Shown: in pieces, positions 1-8,993 of the stretch
Layout: the number at the start of each line of letters is the position of its first letter
How positions within the stretch are numbered: the stretch's first letter is position 1
Assembly (NCBI GenBank): GCA_033977485.1
Contig: CM066984.1
Location: 113,453,251-113,517,250 of the forward strand
Length of the DNA stretch: 64,000 bases
Source of the DNA: Hydrangea macrophylla
Lineage: Eukaryota > Streptophyta > Magnoliopsida > Cornales > Hydrangeaceae
Reading direction: 5' to 3'
Made by a program: the position numbers and the translations under genes
Notes under the pieces: generated by a model
What the model saw: only the letters and a program-made list of their open reading frames with translations
What the model was told of the DNA's origin: nothing
Databases searched by the model: none

Positions 1-389
1 AGCTCAAACTCCTGAGCATAATTTCCCTTACGGGAGTAGGTGTGAGCAATGGTATCCCAAATATCGCGGGCTGTAGTCATGCTCAGAAAACCTTCACCAA
101 TTTCGGGTACCATAGAATGAATTAGCCATGCTCTAACAAGAGCATTCTCAACCTTCCACTTAGCAAAAGTAGTATCGGCAACATTCGGTGCTTGAATAGT
201 CCCATCAATATATCCCTCCTTCGCTTTCCCTTCCAAGTAGAGAAGAACAGACTGTGACCAAGGAACATAATTTTGGCCGTTGAACAAAGAGGTCGTGATT
301 TTAGAGTTAGGTTGTTCTGTGGAGCAACTAACTGGCTCATCTGAGGCTGTTGAGCATCTCCGAGTGACGTAATTTTATCATCTACCATG
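1..389 (-). pseudogene. Copia gag, N-terminal fragment, frameshifted
   Basis: Translation on the - strand from the ATG at 387-389 starts MVDDKITSLGDAQQ. It runs into a different frame around position 300 and then continues as a UBN2/gag-type capsid domain containing MVPEIGEGFLSMTTARDIWD near 60-115. That motif matches the corresponding gag segment of the nested element (about residues 97-118 there). At least one frameshift separates the N-terminus from the capsid domain, and the 3' part is cut by the window edge. The product in an intact element would be the capsid protein that packages retrotransposon RNA. Confidence 0.7.
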
Positions 390-682
390 GTGTCAACAAG
401 TGAAGGAAATACCCACAATAATCACGCTAAAAAAAAAAACGATGAAGGTAGGGAGCCAACTCGGGACTTTAAAACATACGGATCTGAGGTCCATAAGAGA
501 ACCCAAAAAACAACTGAAACTAAACGGCAATCAAAACGAAGGCTTCATAATGATGTGAAGGTGAAAAAGGCTATGTTACACGGACTCTTCAAAGTGTCTG
601 GAGGACACGGGTATGGATTCCATATCTGACACGGGTACTTTGTCTTTCTTGTCTGAAAATTACACTAAACTACACTAGAAGG
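390..682 (-). other. Leader of the older Copia element (proximal part)
   Basis: This AT-rich stretch has no coding signal and lies between the older gag start and the nested Copia insertion. It ends with the left copy of the 5-bp target duplication GAAGG (678-682). A short + strand open frame at 387-629 shows no recognisable domain and is read as chance. Confidence 0.5.
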
Positions 683-833
683 TGTTGAATATCATTACAC
701 AATATTATTGAAGGCTTAATCTCACAACTGTGAGACCTCTTTATTTATAATAACAAGAGAACAAGTAATTACACACAAGTCCCTATACTAATCATAAAAT
801 AAATAAAACATTTATAACTAATGAAACTCAACA
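683..833 (-). repeat. Copia A 3' LTR
   Basis: On the - strand it runs TGTTGAG...ATTCAACA, so it has canonical TG...CA ends. It is 151 bp and differs at one position from the 5' LTR. Confidence 0.93.
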
Positions 834-842
834 CTCCCCCTC
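834..842 (-). other. Copia A polypurine tract
   Basis: The - strand reads GAGGGGGAG immediately before the 3' LTR, the usual primer for plus-strand DNA synthesis. The same tract lies next to the 3' LTR of Copia B at 34404. Confidence 0.8.
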
Positions 843-3003
843 AAGCTGGTGCGAAGATATCTCTCATTCCCAGCTTGCTAAGGATAAAGTGAAACGAACG
901 ACTTGCTAGACTCTTGGTAAGAACGTCTGCTAGCTGCTCCCCAGACTTGACAAATGGAGTACAAATGCTTCCACAATTTAACTTCTCCTTTATAAAATGT
1001 CTGTCAATCTCCACGCGTTTTGTCCTATCATGTTGGACCGGATTATGAGCAATGCTAATGGCTGATTTACTATCACAGTACAGTTTCATAGAGTCCTTTG
1101 GCCCAAACCCCAGATCAATCAAAACTATCTGAATCCATAATAATTCACATACTCCTTGTGCCATAGCTCTAAACTCGGCCTCTGCACTGGATCTTGCTAC
1201 CACTGCTTGCTTCTTGCTTCTCCATGTGACCAAATTACCTCCCACAAATGTGCAATACCCCGTAGTTGATCTCCTATCCATCACTGAACCTGCCCAATCA
1301 GCGTCGGTGTAGGCTTCAACAAGTGTATGACCATTCTTGGCAAAGAACAGCCCTTTCCCTGGGGCTGACTTAAGATATCTCATAATTCTAAACACAGCAT
1401 CAAGATGGAGTTGTCTAGGAGCATGCATAAATTGACTTACCACACTAACAGCGAAAGCGATATCCGGTCTGGTATGAGCCAAATAGATAAGTTTGCCCAC
1501 TAGTCTCTGGTATCTTCCCTTTTCAACCGGTTCTCCACTGGGATCATCACTGAGCTTTATATTTGGATCCATGGGAGTATCAACTGCTTTACAACCAAGC
1601 AAACCTGTCTCCTTTAGGAGATCCAGGACATACTTACGTTGGGATATAAACAGCCCTTCCTTGCAGCGTGCCACTTCTATTCCAAGAAAATATTTCAAAT
1701 CTCCTAGATCCTTAATTTCAAACTCCTTGGCAAGATAGGTCTTCAACTGTTCCATTTCAACTAAGTCATCGCCTGTGAGAACTATATCGTCTACATAGAC
1801 TATCAAAGCAATCAATTTCCCTTGTGATGAATGCTTGATAAGGAGAGTATGATCGCCTTGGCTTTGTCTGAAACCATATCGTATCATAGCTTGAGAAAAT
1901 CTATCGAACCAGGCTCTAGGAGATTGCTTGAGGCCATATAAGGATTTCTGGAGGCGACATACCTTACCTTGTGTCTTACTGTCCTCAAACCCGGGAGGAA
2001 TATCCATATACACTTCTTCTTCCAAGTCACCATGTAGAAATGCATTCTTGACATCAAACTGATGCAAGGGCCATTCCAGATTTGCTGCTAGCGACAGAAG
2101 GATCCTGATGGAGTTCATTTTTGCAACCGGGGCAAATGTCTCTTGGTAATCAACCCCATATGTCTGAGTAAAGCCCTTAGCAACAAGCCTGGCTTTGTAT
2201 CTCTCAACAGTCCCATCCGCATTATGTTTCACGGTGAATACCCACTTGCATCCTACCGTCTTTTTACCTCGAGGTAACTCTGCTAATTTCCACGTCCCAT
2301 TTTTGTGAAGAGCTTTCATCTCTTCAACCATGGCATTCTTCCAATTAGGATTAGACAAAGCTTCCTGAACATGGTTAGGGATAGACACAGAGTCGATTTG
2401 GGACACAAATGCCCTATATGATGGAGACAGATGGGAGTATGAAACAAAATTTGAAAGAGGATGTTTAGTACATGCTCTAGTTCCCTTTCGCAGGGCAATA
2501 GGCATGTTTAAATCATCATCATCAGATGGATCAATAAGAACAGGTATTGGAGAATTGGCAATAGAAGGAGAGGAAATACCTGAATCATCTTCACTAGAAG
2601 GCGATTGAAGCGGGATTGGAGAGATGTGCCTTTTTTCTGCTGCCCCAAAAATTTGTCTCCTCTTATCCTTGGTATACGTTAACAATTCCTTACCTTCTCT
2701 CTCTTCCTCTCCTTTTTTCTCTCCTTTTTCTCCCTCTTCCTCACCTTTTTCCTGCTCACTCTTTTCTCCCTCATTCTCTCTTTTTCCTTTTTTTCCTCCC
2801 TCTTCCTCGCTAGATATAGGAAAGGGAACAATGAAAGTAGGCTGCTCTGCTTGTTGGTCTATCTCCCCCTGAAGAGGAGAAAGAGAGGACTGAAAGTAGG
2901 AAAGTGTTTCATCAAAAGTGACATCCATAGATACATACCACCGACGAGTAGGAGGATGATAACACTTGTACCCTTTCTGAGTTGGAGAATAACCAACAAA
3001 CAC
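841..3003 (-). CDS. Copia A reverse transcriptase / RNase H frame (integrase C-terminus onward)
   Basis: A 720-codon frame that opens in the C-terminal part of integrase (FVGYSPTQKGYKCY). It passes through a low-complexity Glu/Lys/Gly-rich linker (about residues 60-110) into the RT domain. RT hallmarks are CKWVFTVKHNADG, KARLVAKGFTQ, LYGLKQSPRAW and the catalytic VYVDD box. RNase H hallmarks follow: YTDADWAG, SSAEAEFRAMA and CDSKSAI, and it ends in DIFAPA. This is the downstream part of a single Copia polyprotein; it is separated from the gag-PR-INT frame by a small frame break where the two frames overlap (2912-3003). The break looks like a short deletion in integrase, after the conserved SIKCV, and would prevent full polyprotein synthesis from this copy. 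Confidence 0.9.
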   Translation of the reverse strand: MFVGYSPTQKGYKCYHPPTRRWYVSMDVTFDETLSYFQSSLSPLQGEIDQQAEQPTFIVPFPISSEEEGGKKGKRENEGEKSEQEKGEEEGEKGEKKGEEEREGKELLTYTKDKRRQIFGAAEKRHISPIPLQSPSSEDDSGISSPSIANSPIPVLIDPSDDDDLNMPIALRKGTRACTKHPLSNFVSYSHLSPSYRAFVSQIDSVSIPNHVQEALSNPNWKNAMVEEMKALHKNGTWKLAELPRGKKTVGCKWVFTVKHNADGTVERYKARLVAKGFTQTYGVDYQETFAPVAKMNSIRILLSLAANLEWPLHQFDVKNAFLHGDLEEEVYMDIPPGFEDSKTQGKVCRLQKSLYGLKQSPRAWFDRFSQAMIRYGFRQSQGDHTLLIKHSSQGKLIALIVYVDDIVLTGDDLVEMEQLKTYLAKEFEIKDLGDLKYFLGIEVARCKEGLFISQRKYVLDLLKETGLLGCKAVDTPMDPNIKLSDDPSGEPVEKGRYQRLVGKLIYLAHTRPDIAFAVSVVSQFMHAPRQLHLDAVFRIMRYLKSAPGKGLFFAKNGHTLVEAYTDADWAGSVMDRRSTTGYCTFVGGNLVTWRSKKQAVVARSSAEAEFRAMAQGVCELLWIQIVLIDLGFGPKDSMKLYCDSKSAISIAHNPVQHDRTKRVEIDRHFIKEKLNCGSICTPFVKSGEQLADVLTKSLASRSFHFILSKLGMRDIFAPA

Positions 3004-5326
3004 ATTTGATAGAACGAGGATCTAACTTCCGACGAGAAGGAGAATGATTGTGGACAAAACACACACAACCAAACACTTTAGGAGGAATGGGAAAAATGGA
3101 GGATGACTTAGTAAGAAGCTCAATTGGAGATTTCTTACCAAGGACACGAGAAGGAAGACGATTGATAAGATAGGATGCAGTTAGGACTGCTTCCCCCCAG
3201 TAAGACTTGGGAAGATGCATAGAGAAGAGCATAGACCTGGCTGATTCTAACAAATGACAATTTTTTCTCTCTGCAACACCATTTTGCTGAGGGGTGTTAG
3301 TGCAAGAAGTTTGATGGATCATTCCATGTTCAGAAAAATAGTGAGTGAGACCACCAAAGATGTATTCCCCCCCTTTGTCAGACCGAACAACCTTGACAAC
3401 TGTGCTAAACTGTGTGCATATCATTTTGTGAAAGGATTTAAAGATGGAAAAAACATCATTCTTATCCTTCATCAAATAAACCCAAGTAGTGCGAGTACAG
3501 TCATCAATAAAGGTAACAAACCACTTATAGCCATTTAGAGTGATAATAGGAGAAGGACCCCAAACATCAGTGTGAATAATAGCAAATGGAACAGTACTTT
3601 TATTAAAACTAGAATTATAAGTTGCACGATAATGTTTTCCCAACTCACAAGCCTCACAAGAAATGTTGGAAACACTTTTATTACTAACAAGAGAAGGAAA
3701 TAAAAAACGAAGTAAATAAAACGAAGGGTGGCCTAATCTCTGATGCCATATCCAAGCTTCCCTAGGAATAGTCTCTCTCTGTATATGATGAGCTGCTTGT
3801 GGTAAGTTTCCCTGTGTGGCTGCCTCTGGCAGCAGAAAATATAGGCCATTCTCCTCTCTACCACTGCCAATCACCTTCTTCGTGGAGAGATCCTGAAAGA
3901 CACAATGAGATGGGAAGAAGGTAACACTACAGTTAAGATCATGAGTAATCCTAGCAATGGATAAAAGATTAGTAGAGAAATTAGGAACATGAAGTACTGA
4001 AGATAAAGGTAATGAATTAGAAATTTTAATGACACCTTTACCAGAGATGGATGAAAGAGAACCATCTGCAGTTTTAACTTTCTCTTTACCAGAACTTGGG
4101 GTATAAGAAGAGAATACAGAGGAAAGACCGGTCATGTGATCGGAAGCTCCGGAGTCAATAATCCATGGTTGACTAGAATCAGCATGTAAGGCATGTGAAA
4201 AATTAGCAAAAATACCTGACTGGGCAAAGGAAGTAGAGGCAGATGGAGTGTTCAACTGAGTCATAATACGGCGGAGTGTTTCTATATCGGCACTACTGAT
4301 GTTTCCCACTGCTGGAGAAGACGATGGATGAGCTGAGGCAAGAGTATCTTTCTCCTCAGACGGAGACAAGTCAGTAGTCAAATGAGCTCGTGGAGGACCA
4401 CGACCACCATGACGGCCACCACCACGTCCCCTGGGAAAGGAAGGACGCCCATGAAGCTTCCAGCATGTCTCGCGAGTGTGTCCGAGACGATTGCAATGAT
4501 CACACCAAGGTCTATTATTGTTGGTGTCACGTCCTATATACTGGGGTTCTCTCGGAGGAGTAAAGGCCTTGCCGCCCCGTTGATTAGAGGATACCAAGGC
4601 TGACCTATCTGTCGATGAAGAGGGCAACATAACAGAGCGGCGACTTTCTTCATCTTGCACAATAGAAAAAGCTTCTCGAAGAGATGGAAGGGGAACAATA
4701 CCCAAAATACGGCCACGAACTGGATCAAACTCGGGCCTAAGACCGGCTAGAAACTTGAAGATTCTTTCCCCTTCAATGTATTTCTGAAAACCCGCAGCAT
4801 CAGTTGGATTAGAGGGATGAAATGTGATTAAATGATCAAGTCGCTTCCAAAGAGAGCCTAGAGCGGTGAAATACTGGAGAGTAGTGCGATCCCCTTGAAC
4901 TTCGTCCTGAATTGCTCTTCGAAGTTCATACACTTGGGCAACATTCCCTTGACGGGAATATATTTCAGCTAAAGTATCCCAAATATCTTTGGCCGTGCCC
5001 ATAGATAAGAATGGATCTGCAAGTTCGGGTTCCATAGAATGAACTAGCCAACTCATAACAAGAGAATTATCACCTTCCCACTTGAGATATGTCGGATCAT
5101 CACGAGTAGGGGCCTTGACTGAACCATCCACATAACCGAATTTATATCTACTACGGAGCCATAAAGTTGCCGACTGGGACCATGAGAGGTAATTAGCACC
5201 ATTGAACAACGCAGTGGTGATTTTGGAACCCGGATTCTCAGTAACGTACGATTGTCTTTCGTTACCCATAGAAGAACCTGAAGAGGCGGCAATAGATTTC
5301 TCGGATATCACATCATCTTTTGACAT
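2912..5326 (-). CDS. Copia A gag-protease-integrase frame
   Basis: An 804-codon frame starting at the ATG at 5324-5326. Gag capsid domain occupies about residues 35-230. A CCHC zinc knuckle (CDHCNRLGHTRETC) is at 275-288, followed by a Gly/Arg-rich segment. The aspartic protease active site DSGASDHM is at 391-398. GAG-pre-integrase and integrase follow, with HQRLGHPS, CEAC, HTDVWGP, FIDDCTRTTWVYLM and NGVAERKN. The frame runs out of homology after KLDPRSIKCV, near 3000, where the RT frame takes over. A normal Copia polyprotein is continuous here, so this is a frameshift rather than programmed separation, although a programmed shift cannot be excluded from sequence alone. Confidence 0.9.
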   Translation of the reverse strand: MSKDDVISEKSIAASSGSSMGNERQSYVTENPGSKITTALFNGANYLSWSQSATLWLRSRYKFGYVDGSVKAPTRDDPTYLKWEGDNSLVMSWLVHSMEPELADPFLSMGTAKDIWDTLAEIYSRQGNVAQVYELRRAIQDEVQGDRTTLQYFTALGSLWKRLDHLITFHPSNPTDAAGFQKYIEGERIFKFLAGLRPEFDPVRGRILGIVPLPSLREAFSIVQDEESRRSVMLPSSSTDRSALVSSNQRGGKAFTPPREPQYIGRDTNNNRPWCDHCNRLGHTRETCWKLHGRPSFPRGRGGGRHGGRGPPRAHLTTDLSPSEEKDTLASAHPSSSPAVGNISSADIETLRRIMTQLNTPSASTSFAQSGIFANFSHALHADSSQPWIIDSGASDHMTGLSSVFSSYTPSSGKEKVKTADGSLSSISGKGVIKISNSLPLSSVLHVPNFSTNLLSIARITHDLNCSVTFFPSHCVFQDLSTKKVIGSGREENGLYFLLPEAATQGNLPQAAHHIQRETIPREAWIWHQRLGHPSFYLLRFLFPSLVSNKSVSNISCEACELGKHYRATYNSSFNKSTVPFAIIHTDVWGPSPIITLNGYKWFVTFIDDCTRTTWVYLMKDKNDVFSIFKSFHKMICTQFSTVVKVVRSDKGGEYIFGGLTHYFSEHGMIHQTSCTNTPQQNGVAERKNCHLLESARSMLFSMHLPKSYWGEAVLTASYLINRLPSRVLGKKSPIELLTKSSSIFPIPPKVFGCVCFVHNHSPSRRKLDPRSIKCVCWLFSNSERVQVLSSSYSSVVCIYGCHF

Positions 5327-5471
5327 GATGAAGGATGCAGATGATCAAGGGATGGTGGTCAAGGGAAGCCTAAGATGATCCGATCTAATTAAACAACATA
5401 GATCCGCTTACGGATCGAAGACGAACAAACTAGGAGCAAATAATGTTCTCAAAAAATTATTGCAGCTAGGT

Positions 5472-5600
5472 GTGAATAGTGCTGCGTGAACAGTGCTGCG
5501 GTGAACAGTAACTCGATGAACAGTAACCCGATGAACAGTGCTGCGATGAACAGTGCTGCGATGAACAGTAACTTCGCGATGAACAGTAACTTCGCGATGA
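5472..5600. repeat. Tandem repeats in the Copia A leader
   Basis: About seven to eight imperfect copies of a 16-18-bp unit of the form GATGAACAGTRCTGC / GATGAACAGTAACNCG lie between the gag start and the PBS. Confidence 0.8.
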
Positions 5601-5702
5601 AATTCTCGTTGGGTCGGCTAGGGTTAGGGTTAAGGTTAGGGTGGCGGTGGATGGTGGTGATGGTAGGCGGCTGGTGGTGGTGACAGAACCCTAATTTAGG
5701 GA

Positions 5703-5715
5703 GGCTCTGATACCA
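5703..5715 (-). other. Copia A primer-binding site (initiator tRNA-Met)
   Basis: The - strand reads TGGTATCAGAGCC directly after the 5' LTR, the standard plant Copia PBS. Confidence 0.93.
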
Positions 5716-5866
5716 TGTTGAGTATCATTACACAATATTATTGAAGGCTTAATCTCACAACTGTGAGACCTCTTTATTTATAATAACAAGAGAACAAGTA
5801 ATTACACACAAGTCCCTATACTAATCATAAAATAAATAAAACATTTATAACTAATGAAACTCAACA
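5716..5866 (-). repeat. Copia A 5' LTR
   Basis: This 151-bp LTR has TG...CA ends on the - strand and matches the 3' LTR at all positions but one. It is followed by the right target duplication GAAGG at 5867-5871. Confidence 0.93.
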
Positions 5867-5871
5867 GAAGG

Positions 5872-6362
5872 ATCCTACCCAAGTGTCATACCCATGTCCG
5901 CAAAGAGTCGTGTCGACACGGGTACTTCTCCTATTTAGAAGAGTCCATGTAACATAGGAAAAAGGAAACGAAAAAAATAGAAAGGAAGAAATATAGATGG
6001 TGTAGCAGATTCAGAGCATCATAGGACAATCAGAGGAGTTGGAATATTGTGTATAGGGGTTCAGATGGGCTAGGGTTGAGATGTATGGGGCTCGGCTGGG
6101 TTGGGTCGATGATGTATGGGGCTCGACTGAGTTAGGTTGGTGGTGTATAGGGTTTGGCGAGGCTAGGGATAAGCAGAGGAAGGTTCAGCGCAGGTCTCTA
6201 GGCCTTGGGGGGTGCGGCGCAGGTGTCTAAGGGGGGGCTAGGGGTTGCGGCTCAGGTGATGGTGTGTGGGGTAGATGGCGCAGGTGGTGGTGGGTGGTGG
6301 TGTTGTACGGCGCAAGTGGTGGTGGGTGTTAGGGCATTCGGTTGGTGATGGGGAATGTAGAT
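5872..6362 (-). other. Leader of the older Copia element (distal part), GT-rich
   Basis: No coding signal. From about 6060 it contains degenerate GGTGGTGG/GGGGCTCGG stretches like those seen in other plant Copia leaders. It joins the leader part at 390-682 once Copia A is removed. Confidence 0.5.
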
Positions 6363-6375
6363 GGCTCTGATACCA
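6363..6375 (-). other. Primer-binding site of the older Copia
   Basis: The - strand reads TGGTATCAGAGCC next to the LTR at 6376, the same PBS as Copia A. Confidence 0.85.
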
Positions 6376-6523
6376 TGTTAACAAAGTATTTTGCGAAGCT
6401 TAGGTTAATCCAAATGATTAACCTATATATATATATATATATGACTATTATTCAAAGAGAAGTACAGTAGTGTCCTTGCAACAAGAATAAAATAAAATAC
6501 AGTAAAAAGACTAATATCTAACA
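6376..6523 (-). repeat. 5' LTR of the older Copia
   Basis: The - strand begins TGTTAGATATTAG and ends TTGTTAACA just before the PBS. The length is about 148 bp. The outer boundary is set from the TG end only, because the partner LTR is outside the window. Confidence 0.7.
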
Positions 6524-6554
6524 TAATTAGCTCCATTTTGGAAGTTGAGAACAT

Positions 6555-6581
6555 GAGAGAGAGAGAGAGAGAGAGAGACTG

Positions 6582-6626
<45 letters not shown>
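6555..6626. repeat. (GA)n followed by a 42-bp G homopolymer
   Basis: (GA)12 at 6555-6578 is followed by G3AG42 ending at 6626. The homopolymer length is likely unreliable in any assembly. Confidence 0.9.
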
Positions 6627-6627
<1 letters not shown>

Positions 6628-7045
6628 AGGTTTCTTATTAAATCATCCAAATTAACTTGCGTCTAAAAACTATTATTATTCAAATCAAATAACAATGCCA
6701 CATAAAGTCGACCCTCTAGTAAAAACTAACTATTGGAGATAGAGAAATATTCTGTGATAACTTAAAAAGTAAATAATTCAACCTCCATGTCTTTGTCTTG
6801 CTAAATGATAATCATCTCTACTAAATTATGACTAACATTGAAATTTCTCCCTTTTCGGCTAAATACATATCTTAATCTCTTTAAAAGCTATTCCAAACAC
6901 CAAACTTAACAATTTCCTCGTTGCTATTGCGGTTACACCTCTGGTTTTCCCCATAGTAGCACTTCATATCCATATGCTAGTTTATGAATCATTGAGTCAT
7001 CTACTACTCACCTATATTAAACCTCTCTTGCATCTTTCACAAAAA
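6627..7045. other. Spacer, nothing recognised
   Basis: AT-rich sequence without coding, RNA or repeat signals that I can support. Confidence 0.5.
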
Positions 7046-7741
7046 GGGTCAAATACACTTTGGTACCTTGTATATTTTCCAAAACTTTATTTTGGACCCT
7101 CTATTATCAATTGAATCACTTCTGCTATGTTGGTAAGAAGGATGGAAAAGTATAAGGAAGGGAAAAGAGGAGGAAAAGATATCCCTAGGGAAAGGAAGGG
7201 AGTATTCCCTCCTCTTGTTTGGGTAGACAATTAGGAAGTGATGAGGAAAGAATGGAATATTGTATATTTTACTACCATACCCTTGCACTAAATTAGATGT
7301 CATTATTTTCAAGGACAAAAGTCAAAATATAAGAGAAGCCTTTTCTCTCTCCTTATCCATCTACTTTTGGACGGATTGAAATTTGTGGTCCCAGATAGTA
7401 TCCCTCCCCTCTTCCCCTCTCTTCCATCTTATCAAAGAAATGATTCTAACCTCTGCCCTCCTCTCTTCCCTCCACCCCTCTCCTTCCTTCCCCTCTTCCC
7501 TCACAATATAGCATAAACGACCTCACTGGCCACTGCTTTAAGTCAAATATAATTCATCCGCAGCTATCACGATTGAGGGTCTTAAATAACTGTCCATGAT
7601 TGTCTTTAATTTAATCCGTTGTGCACAATGTCCTCAATTGAAATCGATTCCAAAATCAACTTCCTCTAGTGATTCAATTTATGATATAGGGTCTAAAATG
7701 AAATTTTGGGGAGAATAGTGGGTACCGAATATATTTGACCC
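7046..7741. mobile_element. Mutator-like TIR element, non-autonomous
   Basis: The ends are inverted repeats: GGGTCAAATACACTTTGGTACC at the left and the complement of GGGTCAAATATATTCGGTACCC at the right. Similarity extends about 90 bp inward, including TTTGGACCCT and ATTGAATCAC. Flanking 9-mers TCACAAAAA (7037-7045) and TAAGAAAAA (7742-7750) agree at 7 of 9 positions, as expected for an old MULE target duplication. The interior has purine-rich left and pyrimidine-rich right parts (7130-7500) and no transposase. Confidence 0.65.
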
Positions 7742-7750
7742 TAAGAAAAA

Positions 7751-8993
7751 ACAAGTATTTCAACATTATGAAAATATGGGATAACAAATCTCTCTCTGTG
7801 AAAGGATAGAAAGCAACAAATACTTAAGTTGTATACAAATATGTTGGTGTGATGTTGGTTCCCTATCCTCACAATTGATAGTTTCTTTACGGTTTGGAGG
7901 TTTTAATCATGTAGACAAATAAAGATTCTCTTCCAAACGGAAAATTAGATTTAGAATATGAATTAAGAATATAGAAATAAGAATTTATTTTCAAGCATAG
8001 GATTGAAAGTTAATTTTTAAAATACTTGCAACTCAGCAAAAAGAAAATACAGAGCAATTCTCTATAGTCTATTCCCAATTCCAAATGGTATATAATTCTT
8101 CAGGCACTTTTATTTTTGTGCATTAATCCTTCCAGAAAGTTTTAGAACATAGTTTAGAACTTCTTTGACAATGGATGGATGGTTGGTGAATAGTGACCAA
8201 GTGCTTATGTGGATTATCTATCTTACCTCACCATTTCCACAGACTTGGACTTTATTGATGGTATCAACCCTTACGATGCTACATTAATTGATAGTTAACA
8301 AACAAGGAAAGCATTAATGCATATTATGTAATGGTCATCATTATACATTATTGACTGATAACAAGTGGAACAACAAATGAAATGACTTCAAAGGCATATA
8401 CTATTACAATGTGATTTTTGTTATCTCCATCGTCAAAGTTTTTCAAAGTATATTTGAAAGAATTTAATTAGAAAGATGCTACAATTAACACAATAAGAAT
8501 TGCACTCTCTAACTATGCTTTTCCTCTTTTACCAAACAAGAAAAAAAGGAAAAAAGAAATAAACTTAAGAAGTCACATATTTTTATGTCCTCGTTTTCAT
8601 ACCACCACCTTTGATTTTTATTTTTTTTTTACAGCCACCTTTGAGTTTTATTAAATGCATTGCGATCATCATAACTATTTTTCCTTTATAAATTAGTCAA
8701 GTTATGTTCTCTTACAGACAATTCAAAAATGCTTGTGAAGGAATTTAAGACCATTCCTAATTCTGGACAAATTCAAACAAAAAACTATTTACAGCGCTGC
8801 CGATGTAGAAGATTACCATAATAAATAAATAAAAATCTAACTTAGAATATAACAGTAATCACATCAGATTTCACTTTTGGCTTTGTTTGGAACGAGAGAA
8901 CAGGGAGGAAAATGAAAATCGTACACACACGTTTTATTCTTCACCCTTCCTATTAAATTGTCAAGACATTTCCAAGTTCACTAGAAAGCAGCA
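7751..8993. other. Upstream region of the PLATZ gene
   Basis: AT-rich with no other gene seen. The last part, about 8900-8993, should contain the PLATZ 5' UTR. I cannot place a convincing TATA box. Confidence 0.4.

Larger units (their letters stand above)
683..5866 (-). mobile_element. Complete Ty1/Copia LTR retrotransposon (Copia A), young
   Basis: Two 151-bp LTRs (683-833 and 5716-5866) differ at a single position (689 versus 5722). The element is flanked by a perfect 5-bp target duplication GAAGG (678-682 and 5867-5871). On the - strand the order is 5' LTR, PBS (5703-5715), leader with tandem repeats, gag-protease-integrase frame, RT-RNase H frame, polypurine tract (834-842) and 3' LTR. 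Domain order PR-INT-RT-RNaseH places it in Copia. The coding region is almost intact: I see one frame break, close to 3000. The near-identical LTRs indicate a recent insertion into the leader of an older Copia. Confidence 0.95.
1..6523 (-). mobile_element. Older Ty1/Copia element, truncated by window edge and interrupted by a nested Copia
   Basis: Seen: on the - strand a 5' LTR (6376-6523) is followed by a primer-binding site complementary to initiator tRNA-Met (6363-6375), a leader (5872-6362 plus 390-682) and the start of gag (389 to 1). The leader is split by the complete Copia element at 683-5866. The rest of the element lies left of the window. The leader and gag belong together because excising the nested element and one copy of its GAAGG duplication leaves LTR, PBS, leader and gag in the canonical order. 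The gag frame is disrupted, so this copy is old and inactive. Confidence 0.75.

Noticed and set aside
5616..5642. Telomere-like GGGTTAGGGTTAAGGTTAGGG stretch
   Set aside because: Only about four imperfect units within a Copia leader. It lies inside a transposon with a defined boundary, so it is not an interstitial telomere.
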